Source of the DNA: Biscogniauxia marginata
Lineage: Eukaryota; Ascomycota; Sordariomycetes; Xylariales; Xylariaceae
Direction of reading: 5' to 3'
DNA: 22,509 nucleotides
Assembly: GCA_022695795.1 (NCBI GenBank)
Contig: MU404261.1
Span: 1-22,509, forward strand
How positions within the stretch are numbered: the stretch's first letter is position 1; each line of letters opens with the position of its first letter. The translations under genes were made by a program, and so were the position numbers. Positions 7,532 to 18,411 of the stretch are shown here, piece by piece. Under the pieces are notes generated by a model. It worked only from the letters and a program-made list of their open reading frames with translations. It was not told where the DNA came from and searched no databases.

Positions 7532-8479
7532 CAGGGTTGTGATTAAGTTACTTATTAGTAACTTAAGTTAGTAACTTGCCAAGACTAGTTTTTTAAACCT
7601 TTGACTAAAACTAGTGCAAGTTAGTTACTAACTTGACTTAAACTAACTTACATAAGTCAAGTTAGTAACTTAAAAAAAACTAGTAACTTGCTAAGCTTTT
7701 TAAAAAATAATTTAAAATTTGAAATATTATTTATAATATGATTAATTAACTTATAATTAACTTATATTACGTTATAAATTTAAAAAGTAAGTTATATAAA
7801 CCTTTATTTGAAAATAAAATTATTTTTGTTTTAAAAAGTAATAATAAAAATTATTTCATTTATAAATATTAAAATAATTACTATATAAATTAATTAATTT
7901 TTTAATAAACTTTGATTTTTTTAAAATTAAGGTTTATATAAATTATATAAATAATATGTTATTTAATTTACTTTTCAACTTTATAATTATAAGTTATTTA
8001 TTTAACGAGTCATTTAATTTATAATTTTTATTATAAAAAAACGTTTATTTTTAATAAAAAGAAAACAATTAAGTTATTTGATTATAAGTTAAAATCTAGG
8101 TTTTTTTAATATATTACATAAAGATAAAGTTTAATATAATTTATATAATAAAATATATAAATTTATAATAAATAATTAAAAAGATATTAAAAAAATAAAA
8201 AAAATATTTATTTAAAATATTAAATATAACTTTTTTATAAACTTTACTTTAAATAATTAAATAACTTATTTAATTATTAACTTAAAATTATAAAGTCTAT
8301 ATAATAGTTAAAATAACTTCTTAATTAAATTAAATTAAATATTAATTAATTTAATTAAAAAATTAAAAAGCTTGGTAAGTTACTAGTTTTTTTTAAGTTA
8401 CTAATTAACTAACTTAAACTAGTAAGCTAGTTAGTAACTAAATTTTGACTAAAAACTACTAGTTTTTTTCACAACCCTA
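7532..8479. mobile_element. hAT-type non-autonomous element 2 (948 bp)
   Basis: It starts CAGGGTTGTGATTAAG and ends TTTCACAACCCTA, with the last base changed from the expected G by a RIP-type substitution. An inner inverted repeat of about 45 bp, AGTAACTT...CTAGTAACTTG...AAGCTTTT, lies at 7659-7706 and 8361-8412. TTAGTAAC-type palindromes fill both ends. The interior is AT-rich with no coding frame. The flanks ATTGCACA (7524-7531) and ATTATAAC (8480-8487) agree over the first six bases allowing RIP changes, so the target duplication is only tentative. The ends match those of hAT element 1, although the subterminal sequence differs, suggesting two subfamilies served by the same transposase type. 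Confidence 0.82.
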
Positions 8480-9060
8480 ATTATAACAATATATCGAGAA
8501 AAAATAAACTTTAACTTTTAATTTGCAAATAAATTCTTTTATTTAATTTATACTTTGCTTTTTTTAACTTTAAAATAAGTTATTTAAATAAAAAAATTAT
8601 TTTATTATAAACGTTAATACTTTTTTATTAAACTTAAACTTTTATAATTTAAACTATTTCGTTTTAATTAAAAAACAAAAGAATTATTACCGTGTTTAAT
8701 TTTAAAAACGGAATTATAATTAATATGCGTTATAATTAAAATAATAAAGCTTAAAAATAATAATTAAAACTTAACTTTATTTTAATTATAAATTTATTTA
8801 AATAGTTAGTCGTAATTAACTAAAATAATATTATATTTATTTCGTTTTAATAGCTTTTTTATAATTAAAAAAGCGTATTTATTTTAAATGTAAAATAATA
8901 TTAAAGTAAATAGTTAATTTTATCGCGGCTTTCTAATTTCTCGCGCGAAGTCGAGTTATACTTTTCTTTTTTAAATGTGCCTAATTTCGCTTTCGAGATA
9001 AATATCGCGATACGACGGTCTCCTTAATAATAAAATCGAAAATATTAAAAATATAAATTA
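8480..9060 (+). pseudogene. hAT transposase, third fragment, heavily degraded
   Basis: After hAT element 2 the sequence continues with frames containing only TAA and TAG stops. Around 8905-9045 it reads ...RSRVILFFFKCA...FRDKYRDTTVSLIIKSKILK..., weakly resembling the hAT R-W-N-S-T segment, where Trp and Asn positions are lost. The C-terminal dimerisation domain was not recognised downstream. Identity rests mostly on continuity with the two better fragments. Confidence 0.4.
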
Positions 9061-12000
9061 AATAGTCTTTAAAACGAAACTAAAAAAATTAATTATATAA
9101 TATTCGTCGTAGTTAATTAAAATTATAAACTTATTATATAATAAGCTTATAATAAATATTTTGCTAAGGTTATTACGAAGATTTAATTTCATTTTAATTA
9201 TAAAGTTAAAAAAGTCGCTTAGCTCGTAAACACGAAAGCGTAATTATAAACGATTAAAACTTAATATATCTCTGAGCTCGTACGTAAAACTAAACGGTTT
9301 AATTAAAAGCGAAACGCTCGACGTCCGGTCTCGCTAAGCCGACTTCGAAATCGCGTAGCTAATTTAAATCGTAACTTAAACTTAACTTACTTAAAACGAA
9401 AATAAATCGCGAAAAGTAATAATATATTAATCGCAATTAAAAAAATAATAAATTCGAAATAAAATAATTAACTATATTTTAAATGATATAAATTAAATAA
9501 TATATAAAAATATATAAATAACTTTATATATACTTTAATTTTTAAAAAGATATATTTTAATCCTTAAATATATAAATATATTAAAATAAATAATACTTAT
9601 TTATTTATATTTATATATATTTAATTATATTTAAATTCTTATTTTTTAAGTCGTATTTATTATTACTTTTTTATTTTTAGTTTATTTATGTTAATAATAT
9701 TAATTACCGTATCTTATTTTTTACGCGCTTTTTTATTACGATTAACTTACTTTATATTTTTTAATTACCTTGTATAATTACTTTTAACGTTATAATCGTG
9801 TATTATTCGCATTTTAATCTCTCTTATAAGTTTTAAATATAAAAATATATTTATATTATTTAAGTTTTAATTATTTTTTTATAATATGTATTTATACTTT
9901 ATTTTAACTTATTAGTTTACGCTTTAAATTTCTAAAAGCTATTAACCCGAGTATGTATTTTATATTTTAATATAAATTCCGTAACGATATAATTAATTAT
10001 AATTAATAAAATCGTTCGTTATGTTATAACGCAATAATAAACTTAAAAGCGATTAAAAAAACTTATTACGATATAAAAACAATTTTACGATATAATTAAA
10101 AATGTTTACGCTTTTAAGATTTAAAACATTTACAAGATAATATTAATAAATAAGTATAATTATCGTTTAATAAAAGTTCTTTTCTTCTTAGATGACGAGA
10201 ACGTATATATTATAAATAAAAGTTATAAATTCATTATTAATAAACAAGATAAATACGATATTTAGTTTCACTTATTTAATATAATTAATAACGACCGCGT
10301 TATATCGATTTTTAATAGTTTATTCGTTTTGGTTTAGTTTACGCTCGGTAACGATAATAGTAACTATAAATAAATTTTTCATTTTTCGCGGCTCGGTCGT
10401 TTCACGAGACCTCGCTAGTAAATATAAATTATTATATAATATTTAAATTTTAATATTAAACGTTTTTTTTCGTGATTTTTAAGGCTTATTTATTTTTATT
10501 TTTGCTAATTTATAAAAGCGCTGAAAAGGGCTTTTTAGTAATTATTCTCGGTTTTATAATACTTTTATTATTATGTTATTTTAATTTATACGTATTTCCC
10601 TTAATAAAAACAATATAAAAATACTTTTTAAAGTTATTAAGAATTAAGTAATATAAAGAGATATATATTTTATATAGAATATACTTAAGTAAAAAATGTT
10701 TTTATATATAAAATAAGGTATTTTTATACTTAAATTATACTTAATAATTAAATAAATACTTATTAAATTACCTTATTTTTATGTTTTATCTTAAATATCT
10801 CGTAATATTTTTTATACGTTATAATTATTTTTATTATTATAATTATAACGTACTTACCTACTTTTTTACGTATTTATTTTCCTATTTTTATATAATTCCG
10901 TTTTTATACCCTTTATTCTCTTTACCTATTTAAGTATTTAAATAAATAAATAAATTTCGCCTCGAAAACGTATAATATAAATAATATCTAAGTGTTATTT
11001 TAATTTTCTTTTAACATATTTATTTATTATAAGTTATATATTTACTTGCCTTTTTTATTTATTTAAATACTTACTTATTTACTTATATTTACTTACTCGC
11101 ATATTTATTTTCTTAAGTATTTTTATATAAACGTCGCTAAAAAAGTATATAATATAAGTGACATTTAAGTGCCGTGTTAATTTTTCTTCTCGACGTATTA
11201 CTTATTATAAATTACGAACTTATATATCATTTTAGTCTTTCGAAATAATAATTAATTCGCGTTTATTTCTCGTAAATTTCTACTCGCTCCCGGGACATTT
11301 TATTACCTCGTATAATCGTCTTTTTCGTCGTAAAATATTATATTTATATATACCTTGATTTCTCGCTAATTCAGCTATTAATTTATTATTTTAAAGTATT
11401 CATTTTATTATAATAAATTTACGTTTTATAAAATCGTTTAATATTTAAAATAACTTATTCTTATTTTTAAAACTCGTTTTTTAATTATATTTTTTATTAC
11501 TTTTAAATTAACGTGTTTAATTTATATATTTATAAATTTGTTTAGCTTTATTATAATAAATATAATAAACGAAAAAGCCGTAATTAGTTTTACCCCCTCG
11601 TTAAATAGTCGTAGCGATAACTTTAGTCATTTTATCGAGGTTTTTATTATTAATAATAACGTCGCGATAAAGTTAAATAAAAACGAAAAAACTATATAGC
11701 TTTATTTTAACATATTAAGCTTCGCCGTTAATATTATTAACCTTAAAATGTTAATTTTAATTTAAATCGGAAATAAGCTTATAAGTTCACTTAATTTTAA
11801 ATCTTTTTGCTTTTTCGAATTATATCGCGATAAAACTTTAATTTATAAAACCCAATTTTCGTGAGGCGACAGCGTAATTTCGAAACTCACTATTAAAATT
11901 AATTATTAAACTAAAAAGAAACTTAGTAATTTTTATAATAATTTTTATAAAATTTTCGTTTTTTATATTAACACGTTTTTTATTATAAACGTTATTACTT

Positions 12001-12199
12001 TTAATAAAACCGCGATAATTAATCGTTTTTGTTATTTCGTTAATACTAATAATAATAAGGTCGTTTTTAACCAAAACTATATTATATTAAGAATTTTTAT
12101 TTTCGAGATAATTTTTTAATTCTTTAAAAACCTTTTTTATAATTTAAATGACGATATTTAGTATTAATTTAAAGCTTTTTACGAAGTTTTTTTTTTTTA
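9061..12199. other. 3.1-kb AT-rich RIP-affected region, unidentified remnants
   Basis: No intact gene. Islands with more CG steps (about 9185-9410 and 10310-10430) may be remains of transposon coding sequence. A plus-strand frame at about 10080-10380 reads ...FLDDENVYIINKSYKF... with few stops. A minus-strand frame at about 11480-12070, open over 11838-12074, reads ...NYAVASRKLGFIN.... Neither was assigned to a family, and both may be chance in such biased DNA. The 3' part of the hAT gene should lie in the first kilobase if it was not lost. Confidence 0.5.
10969..11216. repeat. diverged tandem duplication, period about 177 bp
   Basis: A block at 10969-11040 (TATAATATAAATAATATCTA, then AGTG and TTAATTTTCTT) recurs at about 11144-11216 (TATAATATAAGTGACATTTA, then AGTGCCGTGTTAATTTTTC). 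Most differences are C/T or G/A. The spacers also share TTATTTATTTAAATA-like sequence. Confidence 0.5.
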
Positions 12200-12201
12200 T
12201 A

Positions 12202-14282
12202 ACGTACCACATAAGCGAGTAGACGAAACAAGCTCGCGAACGAAATTTTATAGTTATTATATTTTTAATCATTAAAAATCATTTGCGCTATATCGAAATT
12301 AATTAATAATTATTATTATTCGAACCGTCTTATTTAGCTTTATACTTTAAAAACCGAATATCTTTTTTATACTAAGTATTCGGTTTTTTAAAGCGTAATT
12401 TATATTACTTAGTTTATTACATTTTCCGAGTTAAAGCCTTTTAAAATTAATTATAACTTCTCGAAATCTAAATTACTAAATACATTTTTATTCGTTATAT
12501 AAATACGCGTATTATAACTAAATTAGTTATATATGTTATATCGTTTCTGCTTAGTTATTACTCTTTTTCGAGGCCTCCCTTTTTTATATTAAGTAATTTT
12601 CTTATTTATAATTTTTTTTTTTAGTTTTACGTCGCTTATTAAAAATGTGGTTTATCTCTTAAAAACGAGTAATTTTGTTTCGTAATAAAAACATTTTATA
12701 TATTAATATTAAAGTAGTTTTTATAAATTAATTATAAGTATTTATAATATTTATAAGAGAACTTTTTTAGTGTTTTTTAACTTTATTTATAATATAATTA
12801 AATTACAAAAACATTTTACGAGTTGTTATTAATTTTTTAATTTTTTAAAATATTTAATTTATATTAAAATCGAGAAAAGGTATATACGCTTTTTATATAA
12901 AAAGTAATATAATAATAACCTTTTTTAAATTAAAAAAAAACTAATTTAATTACGTAAAATTTAGTTTATACATTTAAGATAATTATTATAATAATAAAAG
13001 TTTTTATAAAGTTAATTAAAAAGTTTTTTTTGTAATATAAGTATAATAGCGGTTTATTAAACCTTATAAATAATTATTATATATTTATTTTAAGATATTA
13101 AAATATACGAAATCGAGAGGTTAAAGTTTATATAACGAATAATTAAGTATATAAAATATAATAATATTTTTTATAATAATAATTTTCGTAATTATTTAAA
13201 ATTAAAAGGCGCGTAGTTTTTTTATTCTTTTTTTATATATTTATAAAAGTGCTTTATAAAGTTTATATTAAGCTTATTTGTAACTTAGTTATTATTTAAT
13301 ATCGTAATTTTATTTTTTTAATAATAATAAGTTATCGCGATATTACGAAACGAGGTGTTTTTTTAATTAAAATGATATATAATAATAAAAAGTAATTAGT
13401 AATATTTATAATTTAAATAATTATAACATATTTTTAATTACTTTGTTAAACTTATTATAATTATTATATCGTTTTATACTTATTATTATTATATTAATTT
13501 TAATAATTATATTAATTATATATTTTTTCTTTTTAAATATTATATTTTATAATTATATTACGTATTAATTTATATTATTTTTAATATATATTTAAGTTTT
13601 TATAAAAAGCTTTTTAATAATTAATTTGTTTATTTAAACGCGTTCGAAGGGTTTTTTGTCGCCGTATAAAATTAAAGGTTTAGTTTTATTCGACGCAATT
13701 CGCATCGTAGTCGCGTAATAAGATATTTGCTATCTCGGCAACGTAATAAAAATAAAGAGGAAATAACCGATTATTTAAATTAATAATACGTTAAATAATT
13801 ATAACTTCTTCGTGAAATGTAAATTTTCGGAAATTTAATATAATAATTAATCGCGTAAATATGTTTTTAAATCGTCATCGTAATATAATGTTAAAAACTA
13901 GTATTTAAATAGCGCTATTTATAAGTAATAACACGACTAATTCGAGTTTTAAATAATATTTTCAGTTGTTAAATTAAGTTAATTAATAAAAAAAATATAA
14001 AAAATATAAATTAAATATATAATTATAATTTTACGCGTTTTAAAGATAATAATAAATATATTAATTTTTAGTTAAGTAATATAAATCACGCTTTAAAAAA
14101 CTAAATACTTAGTATAAAAAAGGTATTCGGTTTTTAAAGTATAAAGTTAAATAAGACGGTTTAAATGATAATAAATATTAATTAATTTCGATGCGGCGTA
14201 AATAATTTTTAATGGTTAAAAGTGTAATAACTATAAAATTTCGTCCGCGAGCTTGTTTCGTTTACTCGCTTGTGTGGTACGT
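12202..14282. mobile_element. Tc1/mariner-like element with 211-bp terminal inverted repeats
   Basis: The ends are ACGTACCACATAAGCGAGT... (12202) and its complement ...CTTGTGTGGTACGT (to 14282), each flanked by TA (12200-12201, 14283-14284), the target duplication of Tc1/mariner and pogo/Fot1 elements. The length of 2081 bp also fits that group. The inverted repeats reach about 211 bp on each side (12202-12412, 14072-14282) and differ mainly by RIP-type changes. Each arm holds an internal hairpin, AAAACCGAATA with TATTCGGTTTT (12350-12387 on the left). The 1.66-kb centre is AT-rich and no transposase motif could be read. The termini share ACGT...CATAAGCGAGT with the MITE at 14528. Confidence 0.8.
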
Positions 14283-14527
14283 TATGTCATTTTTTAAAAT
14301 TTATTTTTTCTTTAGCGATATAAATATATCGTTTAATAATAAATATAGGTTTAATAATAGTTTTTTCGTTATTAAAACTTATATAAAATTAATAAGTATA
14401 AAATATAACTTTTTCTTTTTTTAATTTCGAAATACTAGCGAAAAAGTTTTAATTAAAAATAAAAAATTTTATTTATTTTAAAATAATAAGTCGTTTCGAT
14501 TAAATATATTAACTTAACTTATATATA

Positions 14528-14967
14528 ACGTGTCTCATAAGCGAGTGAGCCACACAAGCGAGTGGGCCACTTGATTTCCCATACAAAATCGACTTTTTCA
14601 AAAATTCATAACTTTACGCGTAAAAATCGTAAAAATCCTAGACCTTCTTTTTTTAGTTATATAATTATTTATTTTAATTAAAAGTAAAATCGAAAAAATT
14701 AATTTTAAAAAACGCGAAAAGAAAACGCGAAAAAACTAAAATCAAAACAAAACGCACGGACCTTTTTACGTATTTCTTTATACATTTCACTTTTATTTTT
14801 TTCGATTTTACTTTTAATTAAAATAAATAATTATATAACTAAAAAAAGAAGGTCTAGGATTTTTACGATTTTTACGCGTAAAGTTATGAATTTTTGAAAA
14901 AGTCGATTTTGTATGGGAAATCAAGTGGCCCACTCGCTTGTGTGGCTCACTCGCTTATGAGACACGT
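14528..14967. mobile_element. 440-bp foldback MITE with identical 171-bp arms
   Basis: The arms 14528-14698 and 14797-14967 are, as far as I can read by eye, exact reverse complements around a 98-bp centre. TA flanks both sides (14526-14527 and 14968-14969), placing it with Tc1/mariner or pogo-type elements. The tips start ACGTGTCTCATAAGCGAGTG, and two direct near-repeats AAGCGAGTGRGCCAC follow, typical of subterminal transposase sites. CpA and TpG are plentiful (CCACA, TCATAA, ATACAAAA), unlike all surroundings, so RIP has not touched it. Its tips resemble those of the 2081-bp neighbour, which may share or be related to its mobilising enzyme. No coding capacity. Confidence 0.93.
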
Positions 14968-14969
14968 TA

Positions 14970-16180
14970 TATAAAGTATATATTATATTTTAATATAAAT
15001 ATATAATAACTTGTAAAACCAGACCTTAACATGGTGTTTCTAAGCACCGAGTAATAAGTTTTTAATTAGTTTCCTTTTCGCACGGCTAGGGATAAGTACT
15101 TTATTTAGAACGATCCTCGCTTAAAGCGAAATTAAAACGTTATCGCTAAATTAATACGATCCCGCGATGCCGTCTCTTATTAAGTTATTAATAAGTTATA
15201 AATATACACGTCACAAAAAAGCTTCGAAATTATAATAATTAATTACTATAATTATTAAGTTTTTTAAATTTAAACTTATTAAAAATAATTACTTCGTTTT
15301 TAAACCCTTTTTATATTATTTAAATTTAATGTTTAATTATAATTATAACTTCGAATAATATATATTTAATAATATATTTATAACGAAAAATATATATATT
15401 TATTATTCGTTTAAGGAAATTTATATAAAATAAAGCCGTTTATATTATAATAAAGAATTAAAACTTAAATAGTTAAAATTAAATAATCGAGAAATTACGC
15501 TAAGCGATTATATATAGTTTTAACTCTTTAAACATATTTCACATACTACGATTTTATATCTTTATTTATTCCGGTTTTATTTTTATTTTTTATTTTATTT
15601 TTACCTTTTATTTTGTTTTTAATTCTTACTTTATTAATACTTATTTTCTTAATTATATTTATAATTACGATTACGATTAAGATTACGATTAGAAGTAGAA
15701 TTAAAATTATAATGCTTTATTTAACTTTTTATAAAACCCCCCCGAAAAATCTAGTATTATAATAACGAGGGTTAAAAAAATAACTATTTCTTATAAATAT
15801 AATTTAGCCGTTTTATCTTTATTATTATTTACTTTTAATTAACTTTTTAAATTATTAATATTATAACGCCTTATTTAAATTAAAAGTAGTTTATCATTTA
15901 GTTTTTATATATTTATTTACCTTTTTTTCGCTTAATTAAGTTTTATCGCGGTTAATATTTATTATTTAAAGTGATTATAAAGTCGATTAAGTCGACTTAT
16001 TATTTCTTTATTATATTTACGAGGTCGTAATAAAAATTAATAATTATTTAATATATAAAGGTTTTTATAAAAGTTATTATATTATATATAAAATCACGAG
16101 CTTTTAATTTACGTTTAAAGGCCTTAACGAAACGGTGTACGTCTAAATAGCCTTATATCGTAATTATTATTTAAAAATAA
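14970..16180. other. AT-rich flank with one RIP-poor island
   Basis: At about 15015-15185 CpA and TpG are retained (AACCAGACC, AACATGGTGTTTC, TTCGCACGG), suggesting either single-copy DNA or a late arrival. Its minus strand has a frame of some 60 codons with few stops but no recognised motif. A degenerate (GATTAC)n hexamer run lies at about 15663-15700. A plus-strand frame at 15740-15970 (PPEKSSIIITRVKK...) is unassigned. The rest is featureless. The end (16181) is the integration site of Rep element copy R. Confidence 0.5.
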
Positions 16181-16189
16181 GTAATATTA
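16181..16189 (-). promoter_or_regulatory. TAATATTAC nonanucleotide, Rep-side junction of copy R
   Basis: GTAATATTA on the plus strand is TAATATTAC on the element strand. It directly abuts the homology boundary with copy L. Confidence 0.85.
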
Positions 16190-16198
16190 AAAGTATTC

Positions 16199-16209
16199 GC
16201 CATGATGTT
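16199..16209 (+). promoter_or_regulatory. origin half-stem, Rep side of copy R
   Basis: GCCATGATGTT pairs with 20249-20259 (AACACCATGGC) with one mismatch or wobble. Compared with copy L the difference is a single RIP-type base. Confidence 0.7.
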
Positions 16210-16349
16210 GAAAAAAAGTATATAGAAAAAAACAAATCCTATAACGAATACTTTATAAATATTAAATCATTACTAAACACTACTAATTATTATATATACA
16301 CCTTTATATATTTCGTTTAAGTAATAATTATCGTCTTAATAACTATATT

Positions 16350-17460
16350 ATTTAATAATACGTTTTATTATTAATTAATTATACGCTTCCTTAGTACGAA
16401 TAAACCTAACTTAACTCTTTAAATTAAAGAGCGGAAAAGAGAACCGTCGCGGAGATTTAAGCCCCTTTTTTCGCGACGGTTCGCCGGGTTTATTAATAAA
16501 TTTCGTAATACTTGATATTAACACACTTTTTAGCTTTAATAATATATTTAACTAAATACATAAATAAGAACTTTTTAATAAACGTTTTTCGAGCTTAATT
16601 TTAGGCTTGGAAGGCCTTCGCCATCGCGTAAACACCCCCCCCTCTTTATCCCTATTTATACGTAACCGTCTTGTAAAAAGTATAGTTGTATTAATAACGA
16701 AAACGACTTTTTATAAAGCTTTTATCGAAACTTAACAGAATCGATCTTTAAAAATCGACTTTCAAAATCTTTTTAAATTAAGTTAATTTAAACTTAACAC
16801 GAAATCCGTTTTTTTTATATACCTAAAATATATCCTTTTATTAAAGGAATTTTTAAAAGAAATTAAAACCTTTAAATTTTAACATTTTTATGTTTATCGC
16901 GAATAATATAAAAATAATACACTTTATTATTACGTACTCGGCGAATAATTTATAAAAAAGTAAATTCGTAACGCCTGTTATTTCGATATTAAGCATTTTT
17001 ATTTAAATATTAGTTTTATTAAAAATAGAATTATTACTTAAAAATATTTATATAAAAAAGGATTTGTATATATCGATAAAGATATAACGTAGCTATGTAG
17101 ATATTAAAAAAAAGTTAAAATAGATTTTTAGTTTAAGGCTTTTACTTTTTAAATAAAAAAGGAATTCTTTAAGAGATTTAAAAAATGTGCTTTACGAGAT
17201 TTAATTTTACATTTTATAATAATAAGTTTATATGCGAATTAAAAATAAAGATTTATAATTTAAGAATACATTTTATTAAACTTTAACGAAATCTAGGACT
17301 TATTAAAAGAACTTCGGGAATAAAAAGAAGAAAATCTTTTTAATAAACTAAGTAAATATTTTTTTTACTTTTTGATATTACTTTTACTTTTCGTAATTAT
17401 CTTGCCCGTCGGCGAGGGGTAATTACGCACGGGTTATAAAAACTCGTAAGCCTACCAGGC
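16350..17460 (+). pseudogene. rep: geminivirus/genomovirus-type Rep, HUH part, RIP-broken (copy R)
   Basis: Colinear with the copy L pseudogene. Motif I reads F-F-I-Y-L-K (16811-16828), the HUH position reads Y-Y-Y-V-L (16925-16939), and the motif III region reads K-Y-L-Y-K (17042-17056). The spacings of 38 and 78 codons from motif I are the same as in copy L, with no indel. The codon corresponding to the copy L start ATG is ATA. Many TAA stops interrupt the frame. Where copy L has a TGA, copy R keeps CGA (Arg), so the copies carry independent lesions. The role would be origin nicking for rolling-circle replication. This copy is non-functional. Confidence 0.68.
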
Positions 17461-17465
17461 GTTTT

Positions 17466-17525
17466 AGGGGGTTTCGGGGGTACCCCACCCTCGTACCTCG
17501 GGGGGGCCCCCCCCTTACACCTCCC
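17466..17525. repeat. 60-bp GC-rich segment, opposite relative orientation to copy L
   Basis: It reads AGGGGGTTTCGGGGGTACCC... on the plus strand, as in copy L, although the surrounding element is reversed. Flanks are GTTTT on the left and GATATAAAGTAAACG on the right, homologous to the opposite flanks of copy L. Confidence 0.85.
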
Positions 17526-17754
17526 GATATAAAGTAAACGCTATAAATCTCCTCGACACTTCCATAAGTAATTACCCCCCCCCTCGAGGGCGCTTTAACT
17601 TGAAATAAGAAGTTCTTTTTACTCGCTAAGTGTTCGTTTAAAGGTTTTTAATTTTATATAAACGTTTATTTTATAATAATTTATATAACCTTCTTCCTCA
17701 TTTCGGGTTCCCCCCCTTATAAGGAGGGGGTTATATATAACATTTAAAAAAATA

Positions 17755-18250
17755 AGTTTTGGCGAATCGGTAGAAACCTACTCGCGGTTTTATAGAAAGT
17801 ATAGCGCTGACATTTACTTAAAACGACCCCATATATTATGTATTTATAGAAAAAGCCGTTTCTTTAAAATAATATAAACCCGATTTCTCGACTTTTATTA
17901 TTATACAATTAAGGTATAAAACGCCGCGTTAATAAATAAAAATATCGATTATATCGTTATAAATAATATCCCTTTAAATAGCAAGGGACTTAATTAGTTT
18001 TATAAATAAATATTAAGATGTTAAGTCGCTTTTTTAATAATAAATAAATATATACGCCTCGCAAGTTTTATAAACTAAGTCTTATTATATATTTATATTT
18101 TTAACCAGGATTCTAGGGATTACCCTGGAATAAACGTGAAATAGTTAAAAAAAAACTATATATTCGTAAAGATTAAATTTCCTTTTTTTATCAAATAAGA
18201 AAGACTTTGCACTTTAAATAATTAAACGAAAGCCTTTAACTAATTTATTA
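17755..18250 (+). pseudogene. Rep-like helicase region, copy R, degraded
   Basis: The frame reads G-E-S-V-E-T-Y (17761-17781), then ...RKYSADIYLKR..., then D-Y-I-V-I-N-N-I-P (17947-17973), a Walker-B-like strand with Asn where acidic residues are usual, and later ...NKYIRLASFIN.... Copy L gives the same peptides with RIP-type changes, so the frame was probably translated once. Position after the HUH domain supports the SF3 helicase of a CRESS Rep, but the P-loop is atypical. Confidence 0.45.
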
Positions 18251-18411
18251 AGGAGGTAAAAATTAATAGTAGTTTTAAAATATAAAGAATTAAAGTTTTT
18301 ATTATATAAAATAATTTAAAAATTAATTATTATTTTTATTAAAAAAATACTATAAAAAGATAGTTATTTTTTAGTCTTAATCTTATTTATAAATATAATA
18401 TTCTTTTAAAC

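Noticed and set aside
7524..8487. Exact 8-bp target duplication for hAT element 2
   Set aside because: ATTGCACA and ATTATAAC differ at two positions by transversions beyond RIP changes, so it was kept only as tentative.
11838..12074. 78-codon minus-strand ORF as an intact gene
   Set aside because: No recognised motif, N/K/I-rich composition, and the surrounding frame is full of stops. At best a remnant.
14212..14424. 70-codon plus-strand ORF
   Set aside because: It starts within the right inverted repeat of the Tc1/mariner-like element and runs out into flanking DNA, so it has no coherent origin.
15030..15060. tRNA gene around the GGTG...CACC hairpin
   Set aside because: Only a four-pair stem; no cloverleaf, T-arm GTTCRA or anticodon arm could be placed.
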